The notes under the pieces: generated by a model
Database searches by the model: none
What the model was told of the DNA's origin: nothing
What the model saw: only the letters and a program-made list of their open reading frames with translations
Source: Nitrospira sp.
GTDB lineage: Bacteria; Nitrospirota; Nitrospiria; Nitrospirales; Nitrospiraceae
Direction of reading: 5' to 3'
Length of the DNA stretch: 64,000 nt
NCBI GenBank assembly: GCA_021323395.1
Contig: JAJONL010000020.1
Coordinates: 1-64,000 of the forward strand
Made by a program: the position numbers and the translations under genes
In this document: positions 35,320 through 43,468 of the stretch, piece after piece
Layout: every line of letters begins with the position of its first letter
Position numbering within the stretch: the first letter of the stretch is position 1

Positions 35320-36275
35320 CTGCCCCTCATACGGAGATACCCGGCGAATGGTTCCGCCTCCGCACCGGCGGATGGATCATCTCTCTGTGCCTGCATGGCA
35401 GTGTCATCTTCCTGAGCGGTGTCCTCGTAGCCAAACTTAGCTTAGCTCCTTCGTCATCCTCCTTTCATTGGGACGTAACCGTGATCGGCCCTCAGCGTAC
35501 GGCTTCAGTCCCGACGCCTGCGGACGCCCCCATGACTTCGTCCAGGGAAACGAGTTCGAATCTGCGAACTCATTCATCGGACCGGGCGAGAGACGGGCGT
35601 TCCGTCGCGCGGCCTTCCGTCGTTCCGGCTTTACCCGCGCCAACCGAAAAAAGTGACCCCCGAACTGGCCATTCAGTCCTGACGCCTCCCCACTCCGAAT
35701 CTCCACGGGCTCCCGAACTTACGCCGGCCTCCGCCCTTCCCCTGGAGGGCAACTCGGATAGTGAACAGACTGTATCTCAGCCGGCGCCATCGATGCCTTT
35801 AGAAACATCCGCAGCATCTCAGTCGCCCCCACCAGCAAACGTCCCGCTGCCTACCGGAGATCCCCCTGTTTTTGAACCAACAGCCACTTCGCCCGCTCTA
35901 CCCATCCCATCTCAAGCCGCCGACACACCATCGCCAGTCGGATCGCTCCCGCCATCGAATTCGCCGTTTCGGACGATCCCCAAACCGGACTATGGGTGGC
36001 TCACAGACCCCCTTTTACGCCGCATCGACAGGTTAAAACAATATCCAGCGTCGGCCCGAATGAACCATCAGGAAGGGCGCGTCATCGTGCGGATTGTCAT
36101 CGAAGAAGACGGGCGGATTACCTCGGTCGCGATTGCTAAAAGCTCCGGCCATGACGTACTCGATCAGGCGGCGTTGGACACACTTCGACGAGCCTCTCCG
36201 GTCACATTGTCCAGACCACTCGACACATCTCCATTGACGGTGCAGATTCCCCTCAACTATCGCCTGGGCCAATAG
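35316..36275 (+). CDS. tonB: TonB-type energy transducer
   Basis: A 319-residue TonB. N-terminal membrane anchor at about 17-42 (GGWIISLCLHGSVIFLSGVLV, including an SxxxH-like SLCLHG string), a very long Ser/Pro-rich periplasmic spacer (about 50-215), and a TonB C-terminal domain (YPASARMNHQEGRVIVRIVIEEDG, VAIAKSSGHDVLDQAALDTLRRASP). It links the ExbBD motor to outer-membrane receptors. The GTG start overlaps exbD (GTGA). No TonB-dependent receptor lies in the window. Confidence 0.9.
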   Translation: MTAPHTEIPGEWFRLRTGGWIISLCLHGSVIFLSGVLVAKLSLAPSSSSFHWDVTVIGPQRTASVPTPADAPMTSSRETSSNLRTHSSDRARDGRSVARPSVVPALPAPTEKSDPRTGHSVLTPPHSESPRAPELTPASALPLEGNSDSEQTVSQPAPSMPLETSAASQSPPPANVPLPTGDPPVFEPTATSPALPIPSQAADTPSPVGSLPPSNSPFRTIPKPDYGWLTDPLLRRIDRLKQYPASARMNHQEGRVIVRIVIEEDGRITSVAIAKSSGHDVLDQAALDTLRRASPVTLSRPLDTSPLTVQIPLNYRLGQ

Positions 36276-36286
36276 GCTGACCTCCG

Positions 36287-36673
36287 TCATCCTTCACAGG
36301 ACTGCATCTGCCACTCTCGCAAGACGGTTTGTTTGTCGAAGGTCAAGACGTAGGCTTGACAGACGCTCTTGCGCACCTGCCCGCTAAAACCCGCCGTCCC
36401 GCTGCCCCGCTCGAAATAAGTCCAAATCACGTTCCCATCTAAGGAAGATTGCACCTTGTGCGGCGCTCCATAACGCTTGCCGACCGCGGCTTGCGTCACC
36501 TCGTTGACCCTGTCCTGGAAGTATTTGGCGTCGGAACTGCATGCCCCCAGCGTGATGAGTCCGACTATGACCGAACCGCTGATGATGGTTCCTCCCCGAA
36601 TTCCGGCGAAGCGAGACAATATCGAATCCAGACCAGAACGGATGCCATCGAGAAGATTACTGGCGGATATCAT
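36287..36673 (-). CDS. Small membrane-anchored lipoprotein-like protein
   Basis: A 128-residue protein with an N-terminal hydrophilic leader of about 25 residues, a membrane span (IISGSVIVGLITLGAC) ending in a lipobox-like TLGAC, and a periplasmic domain with VGKRYGAPHKVQSSLDGNVIWTYFERG. This pattern (a strand pair followed by W-x-Y-F) resembles BamE/SmpA-like small lipoproteins, but the match is weak. The start at 36673 is chosen because GGAAGGG precedes it; it overlaps the end of apbE by 17 bases, so the two are likely cotranscribed. Confidence 0.6.
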   Translation of the reverse strand: MISASNLLDGIRSGLDSILSRFAGIRGGTIISGSVIVGLITLGACSSDAKYFQDRVNEVTQAAVGKRYGAPHKVQSSLDGNVIWTYFERGSGTAGFSGQVRKSVCQAYVLTFDKQTVLREWQMQSCEG

Positions 36674-37757
36674 TGATCCTGACCCTTCCTTTGAGATACG
36701 AAGAGACCCACACCTTACCGTCGCGATCCACAACCACCGCACCGACCCCCGGCAATCGTTCAATCAGCGCCAGTCCACGCTCTCGCCCCATCACAAAGAT
36801 GCCGGTATCCAACCCATCGGCCGTCGTCCCAGTGCGAGCGATTACCGTGACACTTTGACAGTCACGTGCCGGCTGCAGCGTGACCGGATCAAGAATGTGA
36901 TGATAACGCACGCCATCCCGTTCGAAATAGCGCTCATAGTCACCCGCCGTTGAGATCGCTTCATCCTGGAGCTCGACAAACGCGAGCACAACATCCTCTT
37001 GCCTCGGATGCCGAATGCCGAATGGAAACTTCGCACCGCTCGGAAGCCGGCCGAACGTCCTGATATCTCCGGACAAGGCGACGACTCCCGCAGTTGCGCC
37101 GGCCTTTTGCATAGCAGCGACCGCCATATCCGCGGCATAGCCTTTACCAATCCCGCCCACATCGACGCGCATGCCGATCCTGGCTAAATAGGCCGTTCTC
37201 TGTGCGACATCAAGATGCAGCGATCTCAGATCCGTGAGCGGGCGAACCGCCCGTAACAGCGCATCGGAGGGCACCTCTTGCCGGTCTAACACGCTCCAGG
37301 CCTCCACCGCCGGGCCCACGAGAATATTGAAACCTCCTTCTGTCAAGCGAGCTATTTCGATCGACGCTTTCAGGATACTCATGGTATCCGGACTGATGGT
37401 GATGGCTTTCCTTCCAGCCGCCGCATTGACCTGAGACAGTTCGCTGGTCGCGATCCAGGTGCTGAGCAACCCTTCCAAGCGATGTATTTCTTGAAACCCT
37501 GCCGAGGCAGCCCCTTGTGCCACCTCCCGGCTTGAGCCGACAGCCGTCACACTCACCAGCGTTCCCATATGCATCTGGGTTCGTTTCACGACCACAGGAG
37601 CCGACACCGCATTTCCTGCCGCGCATCCCGACGACAATAATACGGCGACGATGGGACCACTCAGAATTGCGACGCCATATCCCTTCCACACGAGAACACA
37701 TCTATCGAACATGACGCTGAAAATATTCTGGATATCGGGGATAGTGAAACATTTCAT
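36657..37757 (-). CDS. apbE: FAD:protein FMN transferase
   Basis: Attaches FMN from FAD covalently to Thr or Ser of target proteins outside the cytoplasm. The 366-residue protein has a lipobox (LLSSGC, about 43) and family strings MHMGTLVSVTAVG, DVGGIGKGYAAD, GDIRTFG, HHILDPVTLQPA and TADGLDTGIFVMG, which form the FAD site and metal site. A start 15 codons further in (37712) is equally possible and gives a shorter lipoprotein signal. It is divergent from the porin/FMN-binding block, which encodes a protein with the ApbE target motif, so the two halves likely work together. Confidence 0.92.
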   Translation of the reverse strand: MKCFTIPDIQNIFSVMFDRCVLVWKGYGVAILSGPIVAVLLSSGCAAGNAVSAPVVVKRTQMHMGTLVSVTAVGSSREVAQGAASAGFQEIHRLEGLLSTWIATSELSQVNAAAGRKAITISPDTMSILKASIEIARLTEGGFNILVGPAVEAWSVLDRQEVPSDALLRAVRPLTDLRSLHLDVAQRTAYLARIGMRVDVGGIGKGYAADMAVAAMQKAGATAGVVALSGDIRTFGRLPSGAKFPFGIRHPRQEDVVLAFVELQDEAISTAGDYERYFERDGVRYHHILDPVTLQPARDCQSVTVIARTGTTADGLDTGIFVMGRERGLALIERLPGVGAVVVDRDGKVWVSSYLKGRVRINDIRQ

Positions 37758-37982
37758 GGAACCGGGGCTCCGGTTCTGAGAGGAGGAGAGAACCGCGGTC
37801 GCGGCTTCACCTGCGGGCAGGAGACGGCGTTCGGATGGGGTGCGCTGTCCGATAACCAGAAGAGCTGAAGCCTACGTCGTGGCATGGGCAAATTATAAGT
37901 AACCCGGGATAGGAATGCACGCCGGGCAGACGCTGAAATTTTTCCAGAATCAGACTTGACATTGCCACAGCCAGCGAGATAT

Positions 37983-37997
37983 CAATAATCGTTCTCA
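37983..37997. promoter_or_regulatory. Fur-box-like site
   Basis: CAATAAT-C-GTTCTCA matches the 7-1-7 Fur consensus (TGATAAT-N-ATTATCA) at 10 of 14 positions. It lies in the 265-base region between divergent apbE and the zinc-finger/porin genes, in an AT-rich patch unlike the surrounding DNA. Iron control of both sides is plausible but not proven. Confidence 0.4.
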
Positions 37998-38022
37998 ATT
38001 TCATATACGAGCCATTTACGTC

Positions 38023-38199
38023 ATGATGATCAACAACACGCCGGCTTCTTCCTGCCGCACCAACGAGACTCGCTGCGAATGTGGCCAGCTCATCGCCAAG
38101 GTGTGTGTTCAAGGTCTTGAACTGAAATGTAAACGCTGCAAGCGCATCGTGGTGATTCCGTTCACCTCAATCGAAGGCTGGGGCACCGTCACGGCATGA
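38023..38199 (+). CDS. Com-like zinc-finger mini-protein
   Basis: A 58-residue protein starting MMINNTPASSC. It carries a four-cysteine finger: RCECGQLIAKVCVQ and ELKCKRCKRIVVIPF, i.e. C-x-C ... C-x2-C, very like the Mu Com family (E-x-RC-x-CGKLLAK ... E-x-KCPRCK). Com proteins bind mRNA or DNA and control a neighbouring gene. It is too short for usual gene finders. The closeness to the iron-flavin block (porin gene 130 bases on) and a Fur-box-like site 25 bases upstream suggest a regulatory or metal-sensing role. Confidence 0.65.
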   Translation: MMINNTPASSCRTNETRCECGQLIAKVCVQGLELKCKRCKRIVVIPFTSIEGWGTVTA

Positions 38200-38331
38200 T
38201 TCGACCTATGAAAGGAGGCCTCCTCACAGGCAAACATCCGAGACTTCGATCTTACCCACATACTCAGTACAGACCAGAGACCTTTGCGTCCCGAGTCAAA
38301 CCACAACCTTACTCGCGGACGGAGGATACCC

Positions 38332-39777
38332 ATGAAGATGCGGGCAATCCTCGGGGCTCTCGTTCTGGCTGCTCTACCGGCCATGCCGATATTGGCAGAA
38401 GATATGACCCCGGAGGACATCAAGAGATTGGTCGACGAAGCGGTGGAAAAACGGCTGCAAGAACGTGACCGTCGCGAGAGGGTCATGCCTCAAGAAGAAG
38501 GCGTCGCGCCGGCCTCACAATATCCTGTCGCGTCCGGTCCCATCACCGACATTCGCGTCGAACGACCGGGAGAAGAAAAGATCCCATTGGGGTTTGGATC
38601 GACAGGATCCGGCAAGCTGATTTATGCCAAACCATTTTTGAGCGCGCCGAAAGCGACGGTCGGTGGGTATGCCGATGTGATGTACAACAACCTTTCACGC
38701 CAGAATTTGGACAACCCGAGCCGCAATTCCTTTGGCCAGCAACGGCTGGTGCCCTTCATTTATGCAGACATTACCGAGCACATTAAGTTCGCGACGGAAA
38801 TTGAAATCGAGCGCGGAGGGACCAATGCTCCGCAGGCCGGCGACGGCTCCATGCAGATCGAGTTCGCTCAGTTGGATTACCTGGTCAACGAAGCCATCAA
38901 TCTCCGGGCAGGAATTCTGCTGATGCCGGTTGGCAAGTTCAACTTGCTGCATGACTCGCCGTTGAACGACCTCGTCGATCGACCGATGGTGTCCCGGATT
39001 GTAATCCCCAGCACTTGGTTTGAAGCCGGAGCCGGCATCTACGGCACCTTATATCCGTCCTCACGGTCCAAGCTGGACTACGAAGTCTACGCCGTCAATG
39101 GCATGAGCCAGACAGCCGGCGGTATTACTGACCTCGGCGTGCGGAACGCCCGCGGCAGCGTCTCCCGGGATCGTGATGATAACAAGGCCGTCGTCGGCCG
39201 CGTTGCGTTCAGCCCGAGGCTCGGCATTGAAGTCGCAGGCTCCGGTTACCATGGCGCCTACAAGCCTTCAGCCGGCGCCGTGGGCACCGGCTACATCGAT
39301 ATGTTCGCATTGGACTGGACTCTTCAGAGAGGCCCGTTCGAGATCATCGGAGAATCAGCCTGGACGAGAATCAGCAACAACAATGCGACTGGAGTAGCCG
39401 GCAGAGGCATCGGACCGGCCGGGATGCAAGGGTACTACATTCAGGGGAACTACCATTTCATGCCGGAGTTCCTGAAAAAATGGGCGCCCAGCCGATTCAC
39501 GGATGCGTCGACTTTTACGGCAGTCGTCCGGTGGGAACAGGTCAATACCGACACCGACGATCGCACCAAGCAAAACGCGCTGGGAGGCCAGCGGAAACTT
39601 GAGCGCTTGACCCTCGGCCTCAACTTCCGACCGATCGAAGACACTGTGATTAAATTCGACTGGCAGTTCAATACCCAGAAGGACGCCAAAGGGCTGGTCA
39701 ATGCCGGAGATCTCGGCAATGCAGGCAGTCCGCTAAATGGAAACGGATTCCTCATTCAAGCGGCTACCTACTTCTAA
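38332..39777 (+). CDS. Outer-membrane porin (OprO/OprP-like)
   Basis: A 481-residue outer-membrane protein. Signal peptide at 1-22 (LAALPAMPILA), then a short helical coiled segment (EDIKRLVDEAVEKRLQERDRR) common in trimeric porins, then a beta-barrel with repeating aromatic-edged strands and a C-terminal Phe (AATYF). Strings such as HIKFATEIEIERGG and VGKFNLLHDSPLNDL resemble phosphate-selective or related porins. The start at 38332 follows GGAGGATACCC. Followed by a strong hairpin and three more genes of the flavin block. The solute is unknown. Confidence 0.82.
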   Translation: MKMRAILGALVLAALPAMPILAEDMTPEDIKRLVDEAVEKRLQERDRRERVMPQEEGVAPASQYPVASGPITDIRVERPGEEKIPLGFGSTGSGKLIYAKPFLSAPKATVGGYADVMYNNLSRQNLDNPSRNSFGQQRLVPFIYADITEHIKFATEIEIERGGTNAPQAGDGSMQIEFAQLDYLVNEAINLRAGILLMPVGKFNLLHDSPLNDLVDRPMVSRIVIPSTWFEAGAGIYGTLYPSSRSKLDYEVYAVNGMSQTAGGITDLGVRNARGSVSRDRDDNKAVVGRVAFSPRLGIEVAGSGYHGAYKPSAGAVGTGYIDMFALDWTLQRGPFEIIGESAWTRISNNNATGVAGRGIGPAGMQGYYIQGNYHFMPEFLKKWAPSRFTDASTFTAVVRWEQVNTDTDDRTKQNALGGQRKLERLTLGLNFRPIEDTVIKFDWQFNTQKDAKGLVNAGDLGNAGSPLNGNGFLIQAATYF

Positions 39778-39783
39778 CAGGCT

Positions 39784-39820
39784 CCTCGTCCAGGCCTCCC
39801 TCAGGGAGGCCTGGACGAGG
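39784..39820 (+). terminator. Perfect 17-bp hairpin after the porin gene
   Basis: CCTCGTCCAGGCCTCCC at 39784-39800 pairs perfectly with 39804-39820 across a TCA loop. There is no T-run behind it, so it may attenuate, process or stabilise mRNA rather than fully terminate; it could lower expression of the downstream genes relative to the porin. Confidence 0.6.
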
Positions 39821-39833
39821 ACCAGGCAATGAC

Positions 39834-40295
39834 ATGACACGACATTTTCGCCGACTCCCATGTTTCCTCATCTCCAGCCTCCTGAGCGCCTGCGCATCAC
39901 TAGGCGGCATGCAGGATCGATTTGCCGTCTGTAGCTACGACCATGCCTGGGAAGCTGCACTTGACGCGATCAAAGATCGTTCGATCACCCGACAGGATAA
40001 GAATGCAGGTGTAATTGACACGGCTTGGCTGGAAATACCTATGCCGGGACGGACCTTTGGCGCCCTCCAACGCGACTTGGGAGACAACAAAGATCGGTCC
40101 CGTATTTCTCTTATCGTGAAACGACTTGAGGATGTCACAAAGGTCAGCTTCATTGAAGAACGACAACGTTGGGCTTTTCGTGGGGGCTCTCGGCTCTTCG
40201 GCTGGACCGACACCGATCCCTCGGCAGACGTTATGCACGACGTGCAGAGCCGGCTTGATTCCAAACTAAAGGAGCACGGATGTTCAGTCACCTGA
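39834..40295 (+). CDS. Lipoprotein of the iron-flavin block
   Basis: A 153-residue lipoprotein: signal with lipobox LLSAC (Cys about residue 19) and a mature part with HAWEAALDAIKDRSITRQDKNAGVIDTAWLEIP. That helix-strand pattern is seen in small outer-membrane lipoproteins with a BamC-like or NlpB-like fold; not assigned further. It overlaps the FMN-binding gene by 16 bases and is likely in one transcript with it. Probably a periplasmic partner of the redox proteins. Confidence 0.7.
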   Translation: MTRHFRRLPCFLISSLLSACASLGGMQDRFAVCSYDHAWEAALDAIKDRSITRQDKNAGVIDTAWLEIPMPGRTFGALQRDLGDNKDRSRISLIVKRLEDVTKVSFIEERQRWAFRGGSRLFGWTDTDPSADVMHDVQSRLDSKLKEHGCSVT

Positions 40296-40966
40296 GTGCG
40301 TTCCGCACCATCGCCGTGTCGGTCATGTTCATCTCCTCAACGCTTCCAGCCCTTGCCGGTGAGAAGGTTTGGGATAACGAGTTGCGTCGATTTCTGAAGG
40401 ATGACGACTTCAAATACGAGGAGTTTATGACCGAAGAAGAGGCCCTGAAGGCCGTCCTTCCGAAGTCTCAGCGCGTTCGCAAGGAATTGCTCCAGCTCAC
40501 CGCCGAAAAGAAAGAACTGATCGAACAACGGATCGGATGGAAATTTCCAGAAGATTCGTTTGAGCTGTACATCGGTCAAACCGGCGACAAAGTCGACGGC
40601 TACGCCATGGTTCATCATACAATCGGCAAATATAAGCCCATGACCTATATGGTCGGGGTAGATGCCAACGGAACCTGTACCGACGTGGAACTTCTCGTGT
40701 TTCGTGATGCCAAGGGAAGTGAAGTGAGGACGAAACGTTTCAACTCCCAGTACGACGGTAAGACGGTGACCGACCCGATCCGGATCAATAAAGACATCAT
40801 CAATATCAGCGGAGCCACCATGTCTGTGCGCTCCATGAGCGCAGGCGTGAAGCGCGTCCTCGTTCTGCTCGATGAATTTTATTTGAAACCGGCGGGACGG
40901 GGCAGTGATGCTGTCGGCTCTCGCAAGGGCAACAAAGGGTTTTTCGCATCAATCTTCGACAACTAA
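40280..40966 (+). CDS. Exported FMN-binding domain protein
   Basis: A 228-residue protein with a signal peptide (about 1-27, ending PALAG) and an FMN-bind domain. Residues 177-182, SGATMS, match the (S/T)GA(T/S)x(S/T) site at which ApbE attaches FMN through a phosphoester to the Thr (T180). The preceding TDPIRINKDIINI strand is typical of the domain. It should carry covalent flavin in the periplasm and pass single electrons. The apbE gene lies 2.5 kb away, and a His-rich membrane protein follows 24 bases on. Confidence 0.88.
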   Translation: MFSHLSAFRTIAVSVMFISSTLPALAGEKVWDNELRRFLKDDDFKYEEFMTEEEALKAVLPKSQRVRKELLQLTAEKKELIEQRIGWKFPEDSFELYIGQTGDKVDGYAMVHHTIGKYKPMTYMVGVDANGTCTDVELLVFRDAKGSEVRTKRFNSQYDGKTVTDPIRINKDIINISGATMSVRSMSAGVKRVLVLLDEFYLKPAGRGSDAVGSRKGNKGFFASIFDN

Positions 40967-40990
40967 AAGAAGCGGACCGCGCGTCCCACC

Positions 40991-41509
40991 ATGAAGAATT
41001 TCAATCAACGGTTCAAACTCCGTGATTCTGACCGCCATATCCGGCTGCTCTATACGCAATTTTTGCTGTTAATGCTGGTTGGATTTCTGTTCTCATTTTT
41101 TTGGGCTCACAGCATGACGGGATTGTCACCGGAAGGCATTGCGGCCCATTATCGCGGATCCGATGCGACGTTCGGCGAACCGATGTCGTTTCGTGAATTG
41201 GCCGAGATCACTCACTTTCATCTGTTCACCATGCCTGTGGTGTTTATGATTCTCGTCCATGTCCTGTTTTTGACCAATGTCAGCCATGCGCTGAAGCAGT
41301 GGCTCTCGTGGCTGTCCTTTGCGGGAGTGGGGCTTGACCTCCTCTCGCCATGGCTCATCAGTTATGTGTCGCCCGTCTTCGTGTTGACCATGCTCACCGG
41401 CGACACGCTGATGATGGCAAGTTTTCTGGTGATGATGTGGATTCCCCTTTATGAAATGTGGATCATGCGGCAGCCGCTGATGGCGGGTAAACGAGGAGAA
41501 GAGTCCTAA
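40991..41509 (+). CDS. Multi-span His-rich membrane protein, possible b-type electron carrier
   Basis: A 172-residue membrane protein with about four helices: LLYTQFLLLMLVGFLFSFFWAH (17-40), THFHLFTMPVVFMILVHVLFL (74-94), WLSFAGVGLDLLSPWLISYV (105-125), and VFVLTMLTGDTLMMASFLVMMWIPLY (128-153). Histidines at 75, 77, 90 and 99 lie in or at the second helix and the H-x-H ... H spacing could bind haem or metal. Cofactor binding is inference; the family is not recognised. It directly follows the FMN-binding gene, so it may feed electrons to it from the quinone pool. Confidence 0.6.
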   Translation: MKNFNQRFKLRDSDRHIRLLYTQFLLLMLVGFLFSFFWAHSMTGLSPEGIAAHYRGSDATFGEPMSFRELAEITHFHLFTMPVVFMILVHVLFLTNVSHALKQWLSWLSFAGVGLDLLSPWLISYVSPVFVLTMLTGDTLMMASFLVMMWIPLYEMWIMRQPLMAGKRGEES

Positions 41510-41562
41510 CGCGTCGAATGAATGTTTTGTCGGTTCAGTGAGCGGCCAGAGGTTGATACCCA

Positions 41563-41601
41563 GAGCCCGAGATCACGAAAGTGGTCTTGGGCTCCGTTTT
41601 T
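41563..41601 (+). terminator. Intrinsic terminator after the iron-flavin block
   Basis: GAGCCCGAGATCAC (41563-41576) pairs with GTGGTCTTGGGCTC (41581-41594) across a GAAA loop, two G-T wobbles, followed by CGTTTTT. It ends the porin-FMN block and argues that the next gene starts at 41614 rather than at the ATG at 41602, which lies at the end of this structure. Confidence 0.8.
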
Positions 41602-41613
41602 ATGGAGACCCCC

Positions 41614-42363
41614 ATGTACTCATCGATGGTTCAGCTTCACGGCATGACACAACTTGCGCAGGAAATCGATTTGCAGCTCGCTGCGCTGGATTCGCTGCGC
41701 TTGTCGGATGAATCGCTGCAGCAGGTCCGACTCATTCAACTCCGACGATTGGCGAGGCAAATTGAGGCTCCGTTTCCCCAACATGTCGGTCATAGTGTGC
41801 GCACCGCCTATTATGCATTGCGCCTTGCCGGCGCGCTCGGCCTGGCCAAGAAGCAGCTCACCGACTTACATTACGCGGCGCTTCTGCACGACATCGGACT
41901 TCTGGCCCTTCCCGAGGGACTGCTGGATAAGGCGACCCCCCTCACGCTGGACGAATATGCACTGATCCAGAGTCACCCTCGGGAAGGAGCCGCCATGTTA
42001 AGTCATTACCCATTTCTTTCTGAATCTGCGCGCTTGATCGCTCATCACCACGAACGTTGGGACGGAGCGGGCTATCCCTTCGGTCTTCGAGGCATCGACA
42101 TCCCTTTGTCAGCCAGGATCCTCGCCATCGCGGACGCGTTCGATGCTATTGCCGGTCGATCTCAATCCCTCGACATGGCGCGACGCAGCCTGTGTGCCTC
42201 ATCCGGCACACAGTTCGACCCGGCGCTCCTGGAAACTTTCTCTGTACTGCTCGATGATGAAACCAAGAGGCCAAGTGCCTTTGAATCACTCGATGGAGCC
42301 ATCGAGACTGCAGGCAGAATCAGGGCGCCACAGCCCACGGACGCTTCAGAGCCGAGACGTTAA
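41614..42363 (+). CDS. HD-GYP domain protein
   Basis: A 249-residue stand-alone HD-GYP-type phosphodiesterase: HVGHSVRTAYYALRLAG, HYAALLHDIGLLALPEGLLDK (HD motif), then HHERWDGAGYPFGLRGIDIPLSARILAIADAFDAIAG, where the GYP motif and downstream ARI-ADAFDA are in place. Such proteins degrade cyclic di-GMP. A coiled N-terminal helix (residues about 15-60) precedes the domain; no receiver is fused. ATG at 41614 follows GGAG with good spacing. Lies just after the terminator, so it has its own transcript. Confidence 0.88.
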   Translation: MYSSMVQLHGMTQLAQEIDLQLAALDSLRLSDESLQQVRLIQLRRLARQIEAPFPQHVGHSVRTAYYALRLAGALGLAKKQLTDLHYAALLHDIGLLALPEGLLDKATPLTLDEYALIQSHPREGAAMLSHYPFLSESARLIAHHHERWDGAGYPFGLRGIDIPLSARILAIADAFDAIAGRSQSLDMARRSLCASSGTQFDPALLETFSVLLDDETKRPSAFESLDGAIETAGRIRAPQPTDASEPRR

Positions 42364-42980
42364 CTGCGATCTGAGAACTCTTTCGTCCGAACTGCGACCG
42401 CACGCGCCGCAATGGGCCGATCGTCTGGCCCGAGTGCGCTCGAAACAGGAACTCCTGACTGGTTGTGTGACACCTCTTTAACCTTGCGCACTCGGTGGGG
42501 CACAAACGATCCGCTCCGCCAAAAATTCCAGCCTTCCCTGAACGAATCTCCTCTTACGTCGGCAGGAACCTTGGTCGAGGCCTAACCCTCAAAGTGTGAG
42601 CGAGGTTTCTGGGGTACTCAGAGAAGTATTGCTCCGATCTCTTCTTATGTCAGGCGGCAGAAGGTCGAACGTGCCAGATGGTTATTAGCCATGACCGGTG
42701 ACACGCTGACAGAGATTTTGAGCGGCATTGGGCTTCAGCGATCAATTCGCCTTCAATCAAACGTGCCACCGGCTATTCTCCGATGAGTTTTCGTCCTCAG
42801 CAGCACCCGCAGGCTCTGACACCAACCTGATCATCCACCCGAAACCAGCGCACAAGGGAGGTCAGCCGGTACGTACGTTCATCGGCAACTTCGAGGAGAG
42901 AGCCCGTGGGGCCTCGAGAGAATTGAATCCGGCCGGCACCTCGCCTAGCTACGAGACGTCGGCCTTAGTAACGGGGACGA
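42364..42980. other. Gene-free stretch of about 600 bases
   Basis: Short plus-strand frames here lack ribosome sites and family resemblance. A frame covering 42364-42481 that runs on in another phase from the HD-GYP gene (DLRTLSSELRPHAPQWADRL) is protein-like but too short to judge. Confidence 0.35.
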
Positions 42981-43460
42981 TCAAGACGAACCGGCCTGAA
43001 TGTGCTCTGCCAGATACATTGCTAATCCCACTTGCTCAATGGTCCGTAACTGCGTTTCGAACCAATCGATATGCTGTTCCGTATCGATCATCATGTGTTC
43101 GAGTAGATGCCGAGTCGTAAAATCCCCAGCCTCGGAACAATGGGTAATACCTTTTCGGAGAAGTTCTACATCGTCACGCTCAAATTCTAAGTCCGCTTTG
43201 AGGAGGTCCTCCATCGTACGCCCCCCCGCAATCTGATCGAGATGCTCCACATCAGGAGTGCCTTCCAAATACAGCACATGATCGATCAGACCTGAAGAAT
43301 GGCTGACCTCCTCGCCGGCCAGATGTCCAAAATGCTCGTGAAGACGTGCATAGCCCCAATGTTTACACAGGGCCGCATGGAGCAAATACTGATGGACCGC
43401 CGTCAACTCCGACTTTAAGACTTGATTTAAAAACTCGACGACTCCTGCCTTCGCTCTCAT
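42981..43460 (-). CDS. bfr: Bacterioferritin subunit with ferroxidase residues but no haem Met
   Basis: A 159-residue four-helix bacterioferritin. With E. coli Bfr numbering falling directly on this chain, ferroxidase residues E18, E51, H54, E94 and H130 are present, while position 127 is Thr (Glu at 128). The haem-ligand Met52 is Val. It therefore should oxidise Fe(II) but not bind haem in the usual way. It lies eight bases after the second bfr gene; both stand in one transcript and likely mix in one 24-mer. Iron storage, cytoplasm. Confidence 0.9.
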   Translation of the reverse strand: MRAKAGVVEFLNQVLKSELTAVHQYLLHAALCKHWGYARLHEHFGHLAGEEVSHSSGLIDHVLYLEGTPDVEHLDQIAGGRTMEDLLKADLEFERDDVELLRKGITHCSEAGDFTTRHLLEHMMIDTEQHIDWFETQLRTIEQVGLAMYLAEHIQAGSS

Positions 43461-43468
43461 AATTCTGG

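Noticed and set aside
42364..42481. Possible out-of-frame extension of the HD-GYP gene
   Set aside because: Short, no family support; the called stop gives a complete domain.
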